DNA from: Desulfocicer vacuolatum DSM 3385
GTDB taxonomy: Bacteria > Desulfobacterota > Desulfobacteria > Desulfobacterales > Desulfobacteraceae
Reading direction: 5' to 3'
DNA length: 64,000 nucleotides
Assembly: GCF_900176365.1 (NCBI RefSeq)
Contig: NZ_FWXY01000015.1
Coordinates: 1 to 64,000 of the forward strand
Made by a program: the position numbers and the translations under genes. Shown piece after piece: positions 44,105 through 52,954 of the stretch. The stretch's first letter is position 1; every line of letters begins with the position of its first letter. The notes under the pieces are model-generated. The model was not told where the DNA came from, searched no databases, and saw only the letters and a list, made by a program, of their open reading frames with translations.

Positions 44105-44233
44105 CTAATCGTCCAAATAATCCTCATTATTGGGGTTATGGGCATCTGCCCAATCATCCATATCTGCGTCGTTGTTCGGGTTGTTGATATCAGACCAAAG
44201 ATCTAATTCTTCTTGAGTCGAGTCATGTGCCAT
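44105..44233 (-). CDS. 42-residue highly acidic, internally repeated protein
   Basis: From ATG 44233, with AAGGAGA 9 bases in front, a 42-residue protein has 14 Asp or Glu and no Lys or Arg. Two 12-residue units repeat: DLWSDINNPNND and DDWADAHNPNNE. It lies 29 bases after the small gene at 44263-44412 on the same strand. Its strong negative charge next to a restriction-modification system makes a DNA-mimic role thinkable, but nothing proves it. Confidence 0.55.
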   Translation of the reverse strand: MAHDSTQEELDLWSDINNPNNDADMDDWADAHNPNNEDYLDD

Positions 44234-44262
44234 GATTAAGTTCTCCTTTTTTCTCATTTCTA

Positions 44263-44412
44263 CTAATTGTTATTGTCGGCTTGTTGTTTGTCATAGATGC
44301 TTTGTGCTTTAGCGGCAAAACTGCCTTTGGGTATACTTCCACCATGCTTTCTCGCTGCTGCTCTCTGGATACGGATCACGTCTTCTCTTGTAAAAGATGT
44401 TGGTTTACTCAA
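44263..44412 (-). CDS. 49-residue plasmid-type small protein (SMP-like)
   Basis: From a TTG at 44412 with AAAGGAGA 7 bases in front, the product reads SKPTSFTREDVIRIQRAAA, then RKHGGSIPKGSFAAKAQSIY. This matches a family of short proteins often found on plasmids and integrative elements and sometimes annotated seed-maturation-protein-like (pattern RIQ..A....GG...KGSFAA.AQ). The role is unknown. The frame is open further upstream but without similarity. Pairs with the acidic gene at 44105-44233. Confidence 0.6.
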   Translation of the reverse strand: MSKPTSFTREDVIRIQRAAARKHGGSIPKGSFAAKAQSIYDKQQADNNN

Positions 44413-44749
44413 AGATAATCTCCTTTTCAAATTACCGTTGTTGATATATAGGGAAGGTTCAATTCCCTGTACCTGATGGGAGATATATAATATCTTCAAA
44501 AGCTGATCCAGGACTCTACCTGGTAACGATAAAAACCAGCCCAAAACAAATCCTCAACCCACCCCACAAGGGGGGACATGTCGGTTCACCACTCATTACG
44601 TCCTCGCTATATCCAACCAAGTTGATAAAGTCTATCTCAACATAGTCTGAAAAGACACACAGCCCAGCTGAACAGGGTCAGCACACACCTTGATAAACCT
44701 CAGCAACAGGCTGGATGAGATACACCACATCAACAAGAAGGAGAACACC

Positions 44750-45448
44750 ATGCTGAAAAGATTTCTAAAAGTAGGCCAGTCAAATATAAATTCCGTAATA
44801 GACCAGTTGGAAGACCCCATAAAAATGACAGAACAAGGCATAAGGGATCTAAAAAAAGACCTCAATGCAGCCATGGAGAGTCTGGCCCAGGTAAAAGCCA
44901 TGGCCATGAGAACCAGAAAAGAAGCCAATGCAAAACAAAAACTGGCAGAGGACTATGAGAACAAGGCAAAGCAACTCCTCCTAAATGCCAGTAAAGGCGC
45001 AATGGATACAACAGAGGCAGAAAGACTGGCAACCCTGGCCCTGGAAAAACAGGCAGAGCTGGCATCAGAAGCCAAAAGACTCGGTGATGAGGCAACAGGT
45101 CATGAAACCATGTCAGCAACCATCAACACCAGCGTGTCAAAATTACGCTCCACCCTGACCACCTATGACAATGAACTTATCACCCTCAAGGCCAGGGCAA
45201 AAACAGCGGCATCCACAAAAAAAATAAATGCCCAGCTCTCCACCATAGACTCATCGGGCACAGTTGCCATGCTGGAGAGAATGAAAGAAAGAGTTGAGGA
45301 AGAAGAATCATTGGCATCGGCCTATGGGGACATCCTTGACCAGACAAACACCACAGACAATGAAATAGATAAGGCCCTTGCAGACAAAACACCCAAGGGA
45401 TCAGCCATGCTGGAGGACCTCAAAAAACGCATGGACATAGAAAAATAG
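44750..45448 (+). CDS. pspA: PspA/IM30 family protein, copy 2
   Basis: Complete 232-residue member of the PspA/IM30 (ESCRT-III-like) family that binds stressed inner membranes. The N-terminal amphipathic helix MLKRFLKVGQSNINSVIDQL is followed by four long coiled-coil helices rich in Ala, Lys, Glu. It differs from copy 3 at about eight residues (for instance N for Q at position 41, D for E and N for D near residue 200). AAGGAGA precedes the ATG. A GC stem (CCCCCGGC...GCCGGGGG) at about 45474-45517 follows. No pspBC or pspF genes are near, and I see no sigma-54 promoter. Confidence 0.93.
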   Translation: MLKRFLKVGQSNINSVIDQLEDPIKMTEQGIRDLKKDLNAAMESLAQVKAMAMRTRKEANAKQKLAEDYENKAKQLLLNASKGAMDTTEAERLATLALEKQAELASEAKRLGDEATGHETMSATINTSVSKLRSTLTTYDNELITLKARAKTAASTKKINAQLSTIDSSGTVAMLERMKERVEEEESLASAYGDILDQTNTTDNEIDKALADKTPKGSAMLEDLKKRMDIEK

Positions 45449-45645
45449 ACCACCCATGGAATAAAAAACCATGTCCCCCCGGCAACCCATGCACACAAAG
45501 CATCAATACGCCGGGGGCTACTGGCTAAAAAACAAGAAAGATGGTATACTGAGAAATTCTGTACAGGGATAAATTCGGAGATGGATCAGAAACCCAATTG
45601 AAATAAGGAAATAAAGCAGAAGCCCCGGAGCTTGACCGGAGAAAC

Positions 45646-45678
45646 AAAAAAGGCCTTCAACAAATTTTGCTGAAGACC
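45646..45678 (-). terminator. Duplicate of the tRNA-Arg terminator
   Basis: Minus strand GGTCTTCA...TGAAGGCC stem followed by TTTTTTG, the same as at 47921-47953. Here it follows only the tRNA fragment. Confidence 0.7.
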
Positions 45679-45688
45679 CTTGAGTTTA

Positions 45689-45734
45689 ATGGTACGCCAG
45701 GCAGGACTCGAACCTGCGACCTACGGATTAGAAG
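45689..45734 (-). pseudogene. 3' fragment of tRNA-Arg (attachment-site relic)
   Basis: The 46 bases are identical to the 3' part of the intact tRNA at 47965-48041, including CCA, T-arm and the full anticodon loop, and stop just before the 5' anticodon stem. This is the typical footprint of site-specific integration into a tRNA gene. Confidence 0.92.
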
Positions 45735-45905
45735 GCCTTTGAACATGGAAGCCATCAACTCAATAAGCATCCAAGGACTTGTCAGATGGGCATTGGCATT
45801 CTACCCAGCATAATGGGTTTAAACAAGAGATCAGACAAACCTTGAAATAGGAGGGGATCTGTATTACATGTGTATAAGAGTTATGTCAATAGAGGAGACA
45901 CCAAC

Positions 45906-46124
45906 ATGTTATCAGTAAGATTACCTAAAGACCTTGAAACAAGGCTTGATTTCTTGGCAGCACAAACAAACCGCACAAAATCATTCTATGCTATAGAGGC
46001 ATTAACACGCCACATTGAAGAGCTGGAAGATATTTACCTTTCTGAAAAAGCCTACAAAGAATTTTTATTGAGTGGTGAGGAAGCCCTTTCAGCAGACGAA
46101 GCAAGGAAGACCCTTGGCTTATAA
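45906..46124 (+). CDS. RelB/CopG-type antitoxin
   Basis: A 72-residue ribbon-helix-helix antitoxin: MLSVRLPKDLETRLDFLAAQ, TNRTKSFYAIEALTRHIEEL, then a toxin-binding tail (LSGEEALSADEARKTLGL). AGGAGA lies 7 bases before the ATG at 45906. It overlaps the start of the toxin gene by 11 bases. The pair is the only intact gene set of island 2 and may stabilise it. Confidence 0.88.
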   Translation: MLSVRLPKDLETRLDFLAAQTNRTKSFYAIEALTRHIEELEDIYLSEKAYKEFLLSGEEALSADEARKTLGL

Positions 46125-46374
46125 AATCAAGTACACCCCCGCCACATTAAAGCAGCTTTCAAAACTGGACAAACCTATTGCAAAAAAAATAATGGATTAC
46201 ATGGACGACAGGGCCGAACATCCGACTGGGGCAGGAAAAGCTTTAAAGGGAAATCTCAAAGGCCATTGGAGACACCGGGTCGGGAATTATCGGGTTATAT
46301 CATTTATTGACGATGACGTTTTGACTGTATTGGTGGTCAGAATAGGTCACAGGAAAAACGTTTATCACAAGTAG
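46114..46374 (+). CDS. RelE/ParE-type toxin
   Basis: An 86-residue toxin read from a TTG at 46114, preceded by GGAAGA. It has the RelE pattern: YKIKYTPATLKQLSKLDKPI, GKALKGNLKGHWRHRVGNYR, then VLVVRIGHRKNVYHK at the end. The basic residues in the R-H-R and the closing Y-H-K positions agree with ribosome-dependent mRNA interferases. Coupled to its antitoxin by overlap. Confidence 0.88.
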   Translation: MAYKIKYTPATLKQLSKLDKPIAKKIMDYMDDRAEHPTGAGKALKGNLKGHWRHRVGNYRVISFIDDDVLTVLVVRIGHRKNVYHK

Positions 46375-46381
46375 CCCCCTG

Positions 46382-46633
46382 TTTCAGGCTTGTTGTCTCA
46401 ATTTCAACAGCTATATCAAAACACTGTTCGATCAAAAATACGCCATAGACAGGCATCTTACTTTCAGTCTTCAATTCTCGTCACTATCAGAAGAACAACT
46501 GGAATTGCTACAAAATGCGGGAAACCTCCCCCAAAATATACATAACTACATCGAAGGATTCGATACAGGTTTGAGTGACGACGTGTACAAAAATGTCTCG
46601 TATCTTACGGAGAATTCGCCGGAAAAGAGCTAA
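46382..46633 (+). pseudogene. 3' remnant of an unrecognised gene
   Basis: A frame of 83 sense codons overlapping the end of the toxin gene reads FNSYIKTLFDQKYAIDRHLT, FSLQFSSLSEEQLELLQNAG, then NYIEGFDTGLSDDVYKNVSY and stops at 46631. It has no start codon or ribosome binding site of its own, but looks like genuine protein sequence. A 28-codon frame (MCPLNSGDKPDVEAIKSHYN) overlaps its stop by TAATG, suggesting a second truncated gene of the same unit. Confidence 0.45.
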
Positions 46634-47023
46634 TGTGTCCTCTGAATAGTGGTGACAAGCCAGATGTCGAAGCAATCAAAAGCCACTATAACGAGTGGAA
46701 AAATCGCTCGGACATCTGACAGAAAGCAGGAAGAGCCAGCGCTAAAAGGCTCCACACAAAGGAAATATAAATGGCTCCAATTCCATTACAAGCCTTCCCC
46801 AGACAATGAACACAGCCAGAAACACCTCCCCACGACCTCAACAAGGAGGACATGTCGGTAACCCACTCATTACGTCCTCGCTATATCCATCCAAGTTGAT
46901 AAAGTCTATCCCAACATAGTCTGAAAAGGCACACAGCCCAGCTGATCAGGACCAAAACACACCCTGATAAACCTCAGCAACAGGCTGGATGAGATACACC
47001 ACATCAACAAAAAGGAGGACACC

Positions 47024-47722
47024 ATGTTGAAAAGATTTCTAAAAGTAGGCCAGTCAAATATAAATTCCGTAATAGACCAGTTGGAAGACCCCATAAAAAT
47101 GACCGAGCAAGGCATAAGGGATCTCAAAAAAGACCTCCAAGCAGCCATGGAGAGTCTGGCCCAGGTAAAAGCCATGGCCATGAGAACCAGAAGAGAGGCC
47201 AATGCAAAACAAAAACTGGCAGAGGACTATGAGAACAAGGCAAAGAAACTCCTCCTAAATGCCAGCAAAGGCGCAATGGACACAGCAGAAGCAGAAAGAC
47301 TGGCAACCCTGGCCCTGGAAAAACAGGCAGAGCTGACATCAGAAGCCAAAAGACTCAGTGATGAGGCAACAGGTCATGAAACCATGTCAGCAACCATCAA
47401 CACCAGCGTGTCAAAATTACGCTCCACCCTGACCACCTATGACAATGAACTTATCACCCTCAAGGCCAGGGCAAAAACAGCGGCATCCACAAAAAAAATA
47501 AATGCCCAGCTCTCCACCATAGACTCATCGGGCACAGTTGCCATGCTGGAGAGAATGAAAGAAAGAGTTGAGGAAGAAGAATCATTGGCATCGGCCTATG
47601 GGGAGATCCTTGACCAGACAGACACCACAGACAATGAAATAGATAAGGCCCTTGCAGACAAAACACCCAAGGGATCAGCCATGCTGGAGGACCTCAAAAA
47701 ACGCATGGACATAGAAAAATAG
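47024..47722 (+). CDS. pspA: PspA/IM30 family protein, copy 3
   Basis: Complete 232-residue PspA/IM30 protein, about 97 percent identical to copy 2. Conservative changes only, which suggests that both copies remain under selection or that duplication is recent. AAGGAGG precedes the ATG. The following stem-loop and the tRNA-Arg terminator are the same as in copy 2. The gene converges on tRNA-Arg, which is read from the other strand. Confidence 0.93.
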   Translation: MLKRFLKVGQSNINSVIDQLEDPIKMTEQGIRDLKKDLQAAMESLAQVKAMAMRTRREANAKQKLAEDYENKAKKLLLNASKGAMDTAEAERLATLALEKQAELTSEAKRLSDEATGHETMSATINTSVSKLRSTLTTYDNELITLKARAKTAASTKKINAQLSTIDSSGTVAMLERMKERVEEEESLASAYGEILDQTDTTDNEIDKALADKTPKGSAMLEDLKKRMDIEK

Positions 47723-47920
47723 ACCACCCATGGAATAAAAAACCATGTCCCCCCGGCAACCCATGCACACAAAGCATCAATACGCCGGGGGCTGCTGGCT
47801 AAAAAACAAGAAAGATGGTATGCTGAGAAATTCTGAACAGGGATAAATTCAAAAGATGGATCAGAAGCCCAATTGAAATAAGGAAATAAAGCAGAAACCC
47901 CGGAGCTTGACCGGAGAAAC

Positions 47921-47953
47921 AAAAAAGGCCTTCAACAAATTTTGCTGAAGACC
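47921..47953 (-). terminator. Terminator of tRNA-Arg
   Basis: On the minus strand, 12 bases after the tRNA CCA end, GGTCTTCA and TGAAGGCC form a stem with an 11-base loop followed by TTTTTTG: a standard intrinsic terminator. Confidence 0.8.
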
Positions 47954-47964
47954 CTTGAGTTTAA

Positions 47965-48041
<77 letters not shown>

Positions 48042-48247
48042 AAACAGGATGTGTATATATCAAAATTAACCGATCTGTCCACAAAAAAAAACTTTCACTG
48101 CAAAAAAAATTTTTTAATCGAATTTTATCCCCATTTGGTCTATGATGATACAAATTGTGCGTCACCTCTTAAAGATGCACTAAGAATAGGCGGTATTGGG
48201 ATTCCAGGGTCATTTTATCATGCCCTAAATATAAGGTTGAGAAAAGA

Positions 48248-49291
48248 ATGGTTCAAAAAGAGAAAAAAAAAGACAAAGCCAAACCCAAAGCTGCAACCAA
48301 GGCCAAAGCAAAGCCTAAAGCTGCAACCAAACCCAAAGCAAAAAAAAAGAAAATAAAAGGTAGTGCATCAGCGGTTAGAAGGGGCTACCTCACCCCAGTG
48401 GACAAAAAAAATCCTGTTTCCACAAAAGCCCTTGTAAAGTCAGATCCGCTACAAAGCTATCTTGCGGAAATCAACCGGTACAGACTGCTGACCCGGGAGG
48501 AAGAAAAAGATCTTGGCACAAAGATCCAACAGGATAACGACAGTGATGCCGCATATATCATGGTTACTTCCAACCTCAGGCTGGTGGTAAAAATTGCCCT
48601 GGACTTCCAGAGGATCTGGATGCAGAACCTGCTGGATCTCATCCAGGAGGGCAACATCGGCCTTGTCCGGGCCGTTAAAAAATTTGATCCGGACAAGAAT
48701 GTAAAATTTTCCTACTATGCCTCTTTCTGGATCAAGGCATACATCCTCAAATTTATCATGGACAACTGGCGTCTTGTGAAGATCGGCACCACCCAGGGCC
48801 AGCGCAAACTGTTTTTCCGCCTGAAAAAAGAGAAACAAAAACTCATTGAAGAAGGCTTTGATCCCCGACCCAAACTTTTGTCAGAACGCATGGGGGTTTC
48901 AGAACAGGAAGTTGTGGAGATGGATCAACGGCTGGACGGCTGGGATCTTTCCCTGGATGAACCCCTGCGGGATGATTCTGACACCGAACGCATTGAATTT
49001 ATCAATGTGGAAACAGACTCCACAGAAGAGCGGGTGGCCAGAAAAGAGATTGAAGATATCCTGCACCTGCGGGTGAATGAGTTCAAGCTGACCCTTAATC
49101 AGCGGGAACTGGATATTTTTGAAAAAAGAATTTTCTCTGATGATTCTCTAACCCTCCAGGAAATCGGGGAAATCTACTCCATCTCCCGGGAACGGGTTCG
49201 ACAGATTGAAAACAATATTATAAAGAAAATGAAAGAGTATTTTAAAAATGAAATGCCGGACTTTGCAGCCTATGACCACTCCCAGGTGTAG
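48248..49291 (+). CDS. rpoH: RNA polymerase sigma factor, RpoH (sigma-32) type
   Basis: Sigma-70-family factor of 347 residues. The first 40 residues are a Lys-Ala-Pro-rich low-complexity tail (KPKAATKAKAKPKAATK), unusual for RpoH. Region 2 has SNLRLVVKIALDFQRIW and the RpoH-style stretch ASFWIKAYILKFIMDNWRLV, followed by the RpoH box-like TTQGQRKLFFRLKKEKQ. Region 4.2 is TLQEIGEIYSISRERVRQIE. It likely directs heat-shock or envelope-stress transcription. The next gene, a TPR lipoprotein, starts 15 bases after its stop. Confidence 0.85.
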   Translation: MVQKEKKKDKAKPKAATKAKAKPKAATKPKAKKKKIKGSASAVRRGYLTPVDKKNPVSTKALVKSDPLQSYLAEINRYRLLTREEEKDLGTKIQQDNDSDAAYIMVTSNLRLVVKIALDFQRIWMQNLLDLIQEGNIGLVRAVKKFDPDKNVKFSYYASFWIKAYILKFIMDNWRLVKIGTTQGQRKLFFRLKKEKQKLIEEGFDPRPKLLSERMGVSEQEVVEMDQRLDGWDLSLDEPLRDDSDTERIEFINVETDSTEERVARKEIEDILHLRVNEFKLTLNQRELDIFEKRIFSDDSLTLQEIGEIYSISRERVRQIENNIIKKMKEYFKNEMPDFAAYDHSQV

Positions 49292-49306
49292 CGGGATACA
49301 AGAAAA

Positions 49307-51073
49307 ATGAACACAATGAAAAAAGCGTTATTCCCCCCCCTGCTCCTGTTGACCATCTTTGCCATGGCAGGGGGGTGCACCCCCCCGGCGGTTTCCACCC
49401 GGACACCAGCCATGGAACCCCTTGCCAAGGCCACAGTCCCCGAAAAAGAGAAAGGGTCTGCTTATTATTTCTATATGCAGTCGGAAATCCACAAACAAAA
49501 AAAAATGTGGGATAAGGCCATCTTTTTTCTGCTCAAGGCCATTGAAATCGATCCAGACTCCGTCCATCTTAACCAGGAGCTGGTTGTACTCTATCTCCAG
49601 AACAAAAATCCTTCCAAAGCCATTGAAACCGCAGAGCAAATGGTCAAAGAGCACCCGGAAAATGTTGTAGCCCTGTCTCTGCTTGGGAAATTAAAACTTC
49701 AGCTGAAAAAGAATACCCAGGCAAAGGAGATTTACCAGCAAATTATTCACCTTGATCCGGATAACCGGAACGCTTACATTGTGCTTGGCTCTCTTTACAT
49801 GGAGCAGGGAAGTATTGATGAGGCGTTTTCTCTGTACACCAAGATGGCCCAGCATTTCCCTGACGATTATGTGGCATATTTTTTTCTTGGCAGAATACAT
49901 GCCATGAAAAACAATACAGAATATGCAGAAAAAGCATTTAAAAAAAGCATCTCCCTGAACCCGGATCTCATTGAGCCCAGATTTGAGTTGATCTCCATTT
50001 ATCAGTCAGATCAGGAAGATGAGAATCAAACAATTGCCTCACCCCGGGTGATTCAAATTTATGAAGAAATCCTTGCCATGGATCCCCAGAATATCAGAGC
50101 ATCCCTTGAGCTGCCCCTTTATCTTTACCGGACCGGACAAACAGATGCTGCACAGGCAAAGCTGGCTGCATTTGGGAAAAAACACCGGCATGATCCCGGC
50201 CCCTTTATGCTGGCGGCCAAGGAATTCATCGGCAATAAAAGATATAAAGATGCGGTGATCATATTCACCGGCCTTTTAAAAGGTGCACCGGACAACTCAT
50301 CCCTGCATTACATGGTAGGATTGTCCTGGGATGCCCTACAAGAGATCAACAAAGCCATTTCCCATTTCATGAAAATCAAACCGGAATCAGAACATTATAA
50401 AAAGAGCATTATTCATATTGCCTATCTTTACAATGAAAATGAAAAGCCGGAAAAGGCCCTGGCATTTTTATTGAAAAAACACCGGGAACTGCCCAATGAT
50501 TCTGAGATTATCTCCTACATTGCAACCCTTTACGAAGATCAGAAAGCCTATGAAAAAGCCATTGAAATGCTGGATAAAGGGCTTTTACTCTACCCGGAAA
50601 ACAGCGACATGCTCTTTCGTTACGGCATTGTCCAGGACAAATGGGGTAACAAAGATAAATGCATTAAAACCATGCAGCAACTCATTGAGCTGGAACCGGA
50701 AAATGCCACAGCCCTGAACTACCTGGGGTACACCTATGCTGATCTTGGCATTGAACTGGATCTTGCTGAAACATTGATTAAAAAAGCCATGGCATTGACC
50801 CCGGATGATGGATACATCACCGACAGTCTTGGGTGGGTGTATTATCAGAAAGGAGATTACCTCCGGGCCATTGAATATCTTGAACGGGCCATTGAACTAT
50901 CTGAGTATGACCCCGTGATTGCCGAACATCTCGGGGATGCCTACCAAAAAGCAAATATGCCCCAAAAAGCCCTGGAAATATATAAAAAGGCCCTGGAAAA
51001 AGCCGGGGACAATAAAAAAGAACTCATAAATAAAATTAAAACCGTGGAACTGTCTCTCCACGCACAGCCTTGA
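49307..51073 (+). CDS. TPR-repeat lipoprotein
   Basis: A 588-residue lipoprotein with signal peptide and lipobox (LLLLTIFAMAGGC, Cys at 24). At least ten tetratricopeptide repeats span from about residue 50 to the end, e.g. NKNPSKAIETAEQMVKEHPE and DYLRAIEYLERAIELSEYDP. It is probably anchored in the outer membrane facing the periplasm, acting as a scaffold. Families of this length and order with a LolB-like partner following are common in Desulfobacterota; the function is not defined. It forms an apparent operon rpoH-TPR-LolB-like-mrp. Confidence 0.85.
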   Translation: MNTMKKALFPPLLLLTIFAMAGGCTPPAVSTRTPAMEPLAKATVPEKEKGSAYYFYMQSEIHKQKKMWDKAIFFLLKAIEIDPDSVHLNQELVVLYLQNKNPSKAIETAEQMVKEHPENVVALSLLGKLKLQLKKNTQAKEIYQQIIHLDPDNRNAYIVLGSLYMEQGSIDEAFSLYTKMAQHFPDDYVAYFFLGRIHAMKNNTEYAEKAFKKSISLNPDLIEPRFELISIYQSDQEDENQTIASPRVIQIYEEILAMDPQNIRASLELPLYLYRTGQTDAAQAKLAAFGKKHRHDPGPFMLAAKEFIGNKRYKDAVIIFTGLLKGAPDNSSLHYMVGLSWDALQEINKAISHFMKIKPESEHYKKSIIHIAYLYNENEKPEKALAFLLKKHRELPNDSEIISYIATLYEDQKAYEKAIEMLDKGLLLYPENSDMLFRYGIVQDKWGNKDKCIKTMQQLIELEPENATALNYLGYTYADLGIELDLAETLIKKAMALTPDDGYITDSLGWVYYQKGDYLRAIEYLERAIELSEYDPVIAEHLGDAYQKANMPQKALEIYKKALEKAGDNKKELINKIKTVELSLHAQP

Positions 51074-51164
51074 ACCGTTCCCGGGTGGCAAAAGGCGTAA
51101 TCAAATCAAAAATAGATGCCCTGCCCCCCAAAAAACAGATAAAAAAGGAGCACAAAATCTTCCA

Positions 51165-51935
51165 ATGAAAAAAGGGCTTAAATGTACGGGTAAGTTCATG
51201 GTTCTCCTGCTGTGTCTTTGCCTTGGCACCGGCTGCTCATTCCTGGACAAAAAACCGGCAAAAGATATCAAGGCCCGGCACATGGCCACAAAAGTTCAAG
51301 ATACAAATCGTGACATTGTGACCTCCAGGGGAACGGGGAATCTGATTCTCACCCGGAACGAAAAAACAGAACACTATCGCATGGCCTGGGTGGCCCAATG
51401 GCCCCTGTGCCTTCGCATGACCCTTCTCTCCTCGGGCATTCCGGTGGAAACCATTGCCGCCAACGGAAAATCTGTTACCCTTGTTTCCCACACAGGACAA
51501 CACGCCCCCCACACCATAAACCGGGCCAACCCCTCCCTTGTCAAAATCATCTCCCTGCCGGTGAGGCTTGGTGAAATCATTGCCCTTCTCACCGGGAAAA
51601 TCCCCTTAAGGGGATCAGAAAATGTCATCTGGCAAAGGGATGGAGACACTGCTTCCACCCTTATCTTTAAAAACTGGATGGGAGCCCCCACGGAAAAGAT
51701 ATTTTTAAATAAAAACCGACAGGTTGTGGATTATTGGCAACTGGCTTCGGGCGGGCCTCCGGCAATAAAACTGCACTTTGATGAATTTAAATCGTTTAAC
51801 GGATATACCATTGCCGGAAAAACAATTTTCACAGACAACCGGAACCGGAAACTTGTCCTTGAAATCACCGCCTTTGCCCCCAATATCTCCCTTAAAAACA
51901 AGCCCCAAATCTTTCACTTGACAGAATCAGGATAA
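51165..51935 (+). CDS. LolB-like/DUF4292-type outer-membrane lipoprotein
   Basis: Lipoprotein of 256 residues (signal FMVLLLCLCLGTGC, Cys at 24). The mature part is rich in beta strands typical of the LolA/LolB half-barrel fold: GTGNLILTRNEKTEHYRMAW, then VIWQRDGDTASTLIFK and FDEFKSFNGYTIAGKTIF. It may help lipoprotein insertion into the outer membrane, but sequence similarity to LolB itself is loose. AAGGAG lies 17 bases before the start. It lies 91 bases behind the TPR lipoprotein gene. Confidence 0.7.
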   Translation: MKKGLKCTGKFMVLLLCLCLGTGCSFLDKKPAKDIKARHMATKVQDTNRDIVTSRGTGNLILTRNEKTEHYRMAWVAQWPLCLRMTLLSSGIPVETIAANGKSVTLVSHTGQHAPHTINRANPSLVKIISLPVRLGEIIALLTGKIPLRGSENVIWQRDGDTASTLIFKNWMGAPTEKIFLNKNRQVVDYWQLASGGPPAIKLHFDEFKSFNGYTIAGKTIFTDNRNRKLVLEITAFAPNISLKNKPQIFHLTESG

Positions 51936-52066
51936 TGATCATTATTTGTAAGTTATGAGTCATAATGCCGATGTCAGACAGGGTGCTCACAACACCATTT
52001 TTCAGAAGGGTTCTGTGTCCGGCACCGAACTCATGTATTGAATTTTTCCAGGAGATAAAAAATATT

Positions 52067-52936
52067 ATGCTTTACGACAGCGTGGACCAGGCAAAGAAAA
52101 AATCATCAGGATGTCCTTCCCAGTCCCCCCAGGCCAAACAACAGCAGCAACAGGAAGAGCAGATTAAAAGCTCTCTTTCCAAAATTAAAAACAAAATTTT
52201 TGTCCTGAGTGGAAAGGGCGGTGTTGGCAAAAGCAGCGTGTCTGCCAACCTTGCTGCAAGCCTGGCCCAGAAAGGCTTTAAAACCGGATTGATGGATGTG
52301 GATCTGCACGGTCCCTCCCTGGCCCAGATGTTTTCCATAAAGGAATTGCTGGATGTTGCCCCCGACCAGCAGCTTTTATTGCCCAAAAAAATCAATGACA
52401 ACCTGAAAGTGGTTTCCATTCAGGGACTGATGCAGGATAAAGACCAGGCCATTATCTGGAGAGGCCCTGCCAAAACAGGTATGATCAAACAGTTCGTGGG
52501 TTCCGTGGACTGGGGTGAGCTGGATTTTCTGGTCATTGATGCCCCCCCCGGCACAGGTGATGAGCCCATTTCCGTGGTTCAGACCATCCCCGATGCCCAG
52601 GCTGTTGTGGTGACAACCCCCCAGGAAGTGGCCCTGGCAGATGTAAGAAAGTCCATCTCCTTTTGCCGCACAGTCAAGATTAAAACCCTTGGTATTGTTG
52701 AAAACATGGGTCCCTTTAAATGCCCCCACTGCAATGAAATCATTGAGCTTTTTAAAAGCGGCGGCGGAGAAGCCATGGCCAAAAAAGAAGGATTGACCTT
52801 TCTGGGTTCCATCCCCTTTGACACAGAGGTGGTTAAATCAGGAGATGCCGGTTCACCCGTGGTCATGGAAAATCCTGACTCAACTTTTTCCAAAGCCTTT
52901 GAAACCATTGTTGAAAACATCACAAAGCAGCTGTAA
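52067..52936 (+). CDS. mrp: Mrp/NBP35-type iron-sulfur carrier ATPase
   Basis: Cytoplasmic P-loop ATPase that carries and delivers iron-sulfur clusters, 289 residues from the ATG at 52067 (AGGAGATA in front; the open frame to 51965 lacks similarity). A Gln-rich stretch at residues 24-34 precedes the deviant Walker A GKGGVGKSS (about 49-57). The dimer-interface cluster ligands are CPHC (about residues 218-221). DAPPGTGDEP is the Walker B region. A late domain DUF59 is absent, as in the short Mrp form. Confidence 0.9.
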   Translation: MLYDSVDQAKKKSSGCPSQSPQAKQQQQQEEQIKSSLSKIKNKIFVLSGKGGVGKSSVSANLAASLAQKGFKTGLMDVDLHGPSLAQMFSIKELLDVAPDQQLLLPKKINDNLKVVSIQGLMQDKDQAIIWRGPAKTGMIKQFVGSVDWGELDFLVIDAPPGTGDEPISVVQTIPDAQAVVVTTPQEVALADVRKSISFCRTVKIKTLGIVENMGPFKCPHCNEIIELFKSGGGEAMAKKEGLTFLGSIPFDTEVVKSGDAGSPVVMENPDSTFSKAFETIVENITKQL

Positions 52937-52954
52937 GTTAAAAACGGTGCTGCC

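Larger units (their letters stand above)
44575..45734 (+). repeat. pspA module direct repeat, copy 2
   Basis: Leader, complete pspA, 3' stem-loops, tRNA-Arg terminator and the 3' 46 bases of tRNA-Arg. It matches 46849-48009 over its whole length with about 95 percent identity by eye and one single-base length difference. Identity ends at GATTAGAAG inside the anticodon loop. Confidence 0.95.

Noticed and set aside
44575-44750. Sigma-54 promoter before pspA
   Set aside because: A weak CAGCAC...CTTGAT match in copy 2 is not conserved in copies 1 and 3, although the surrounding leader is.
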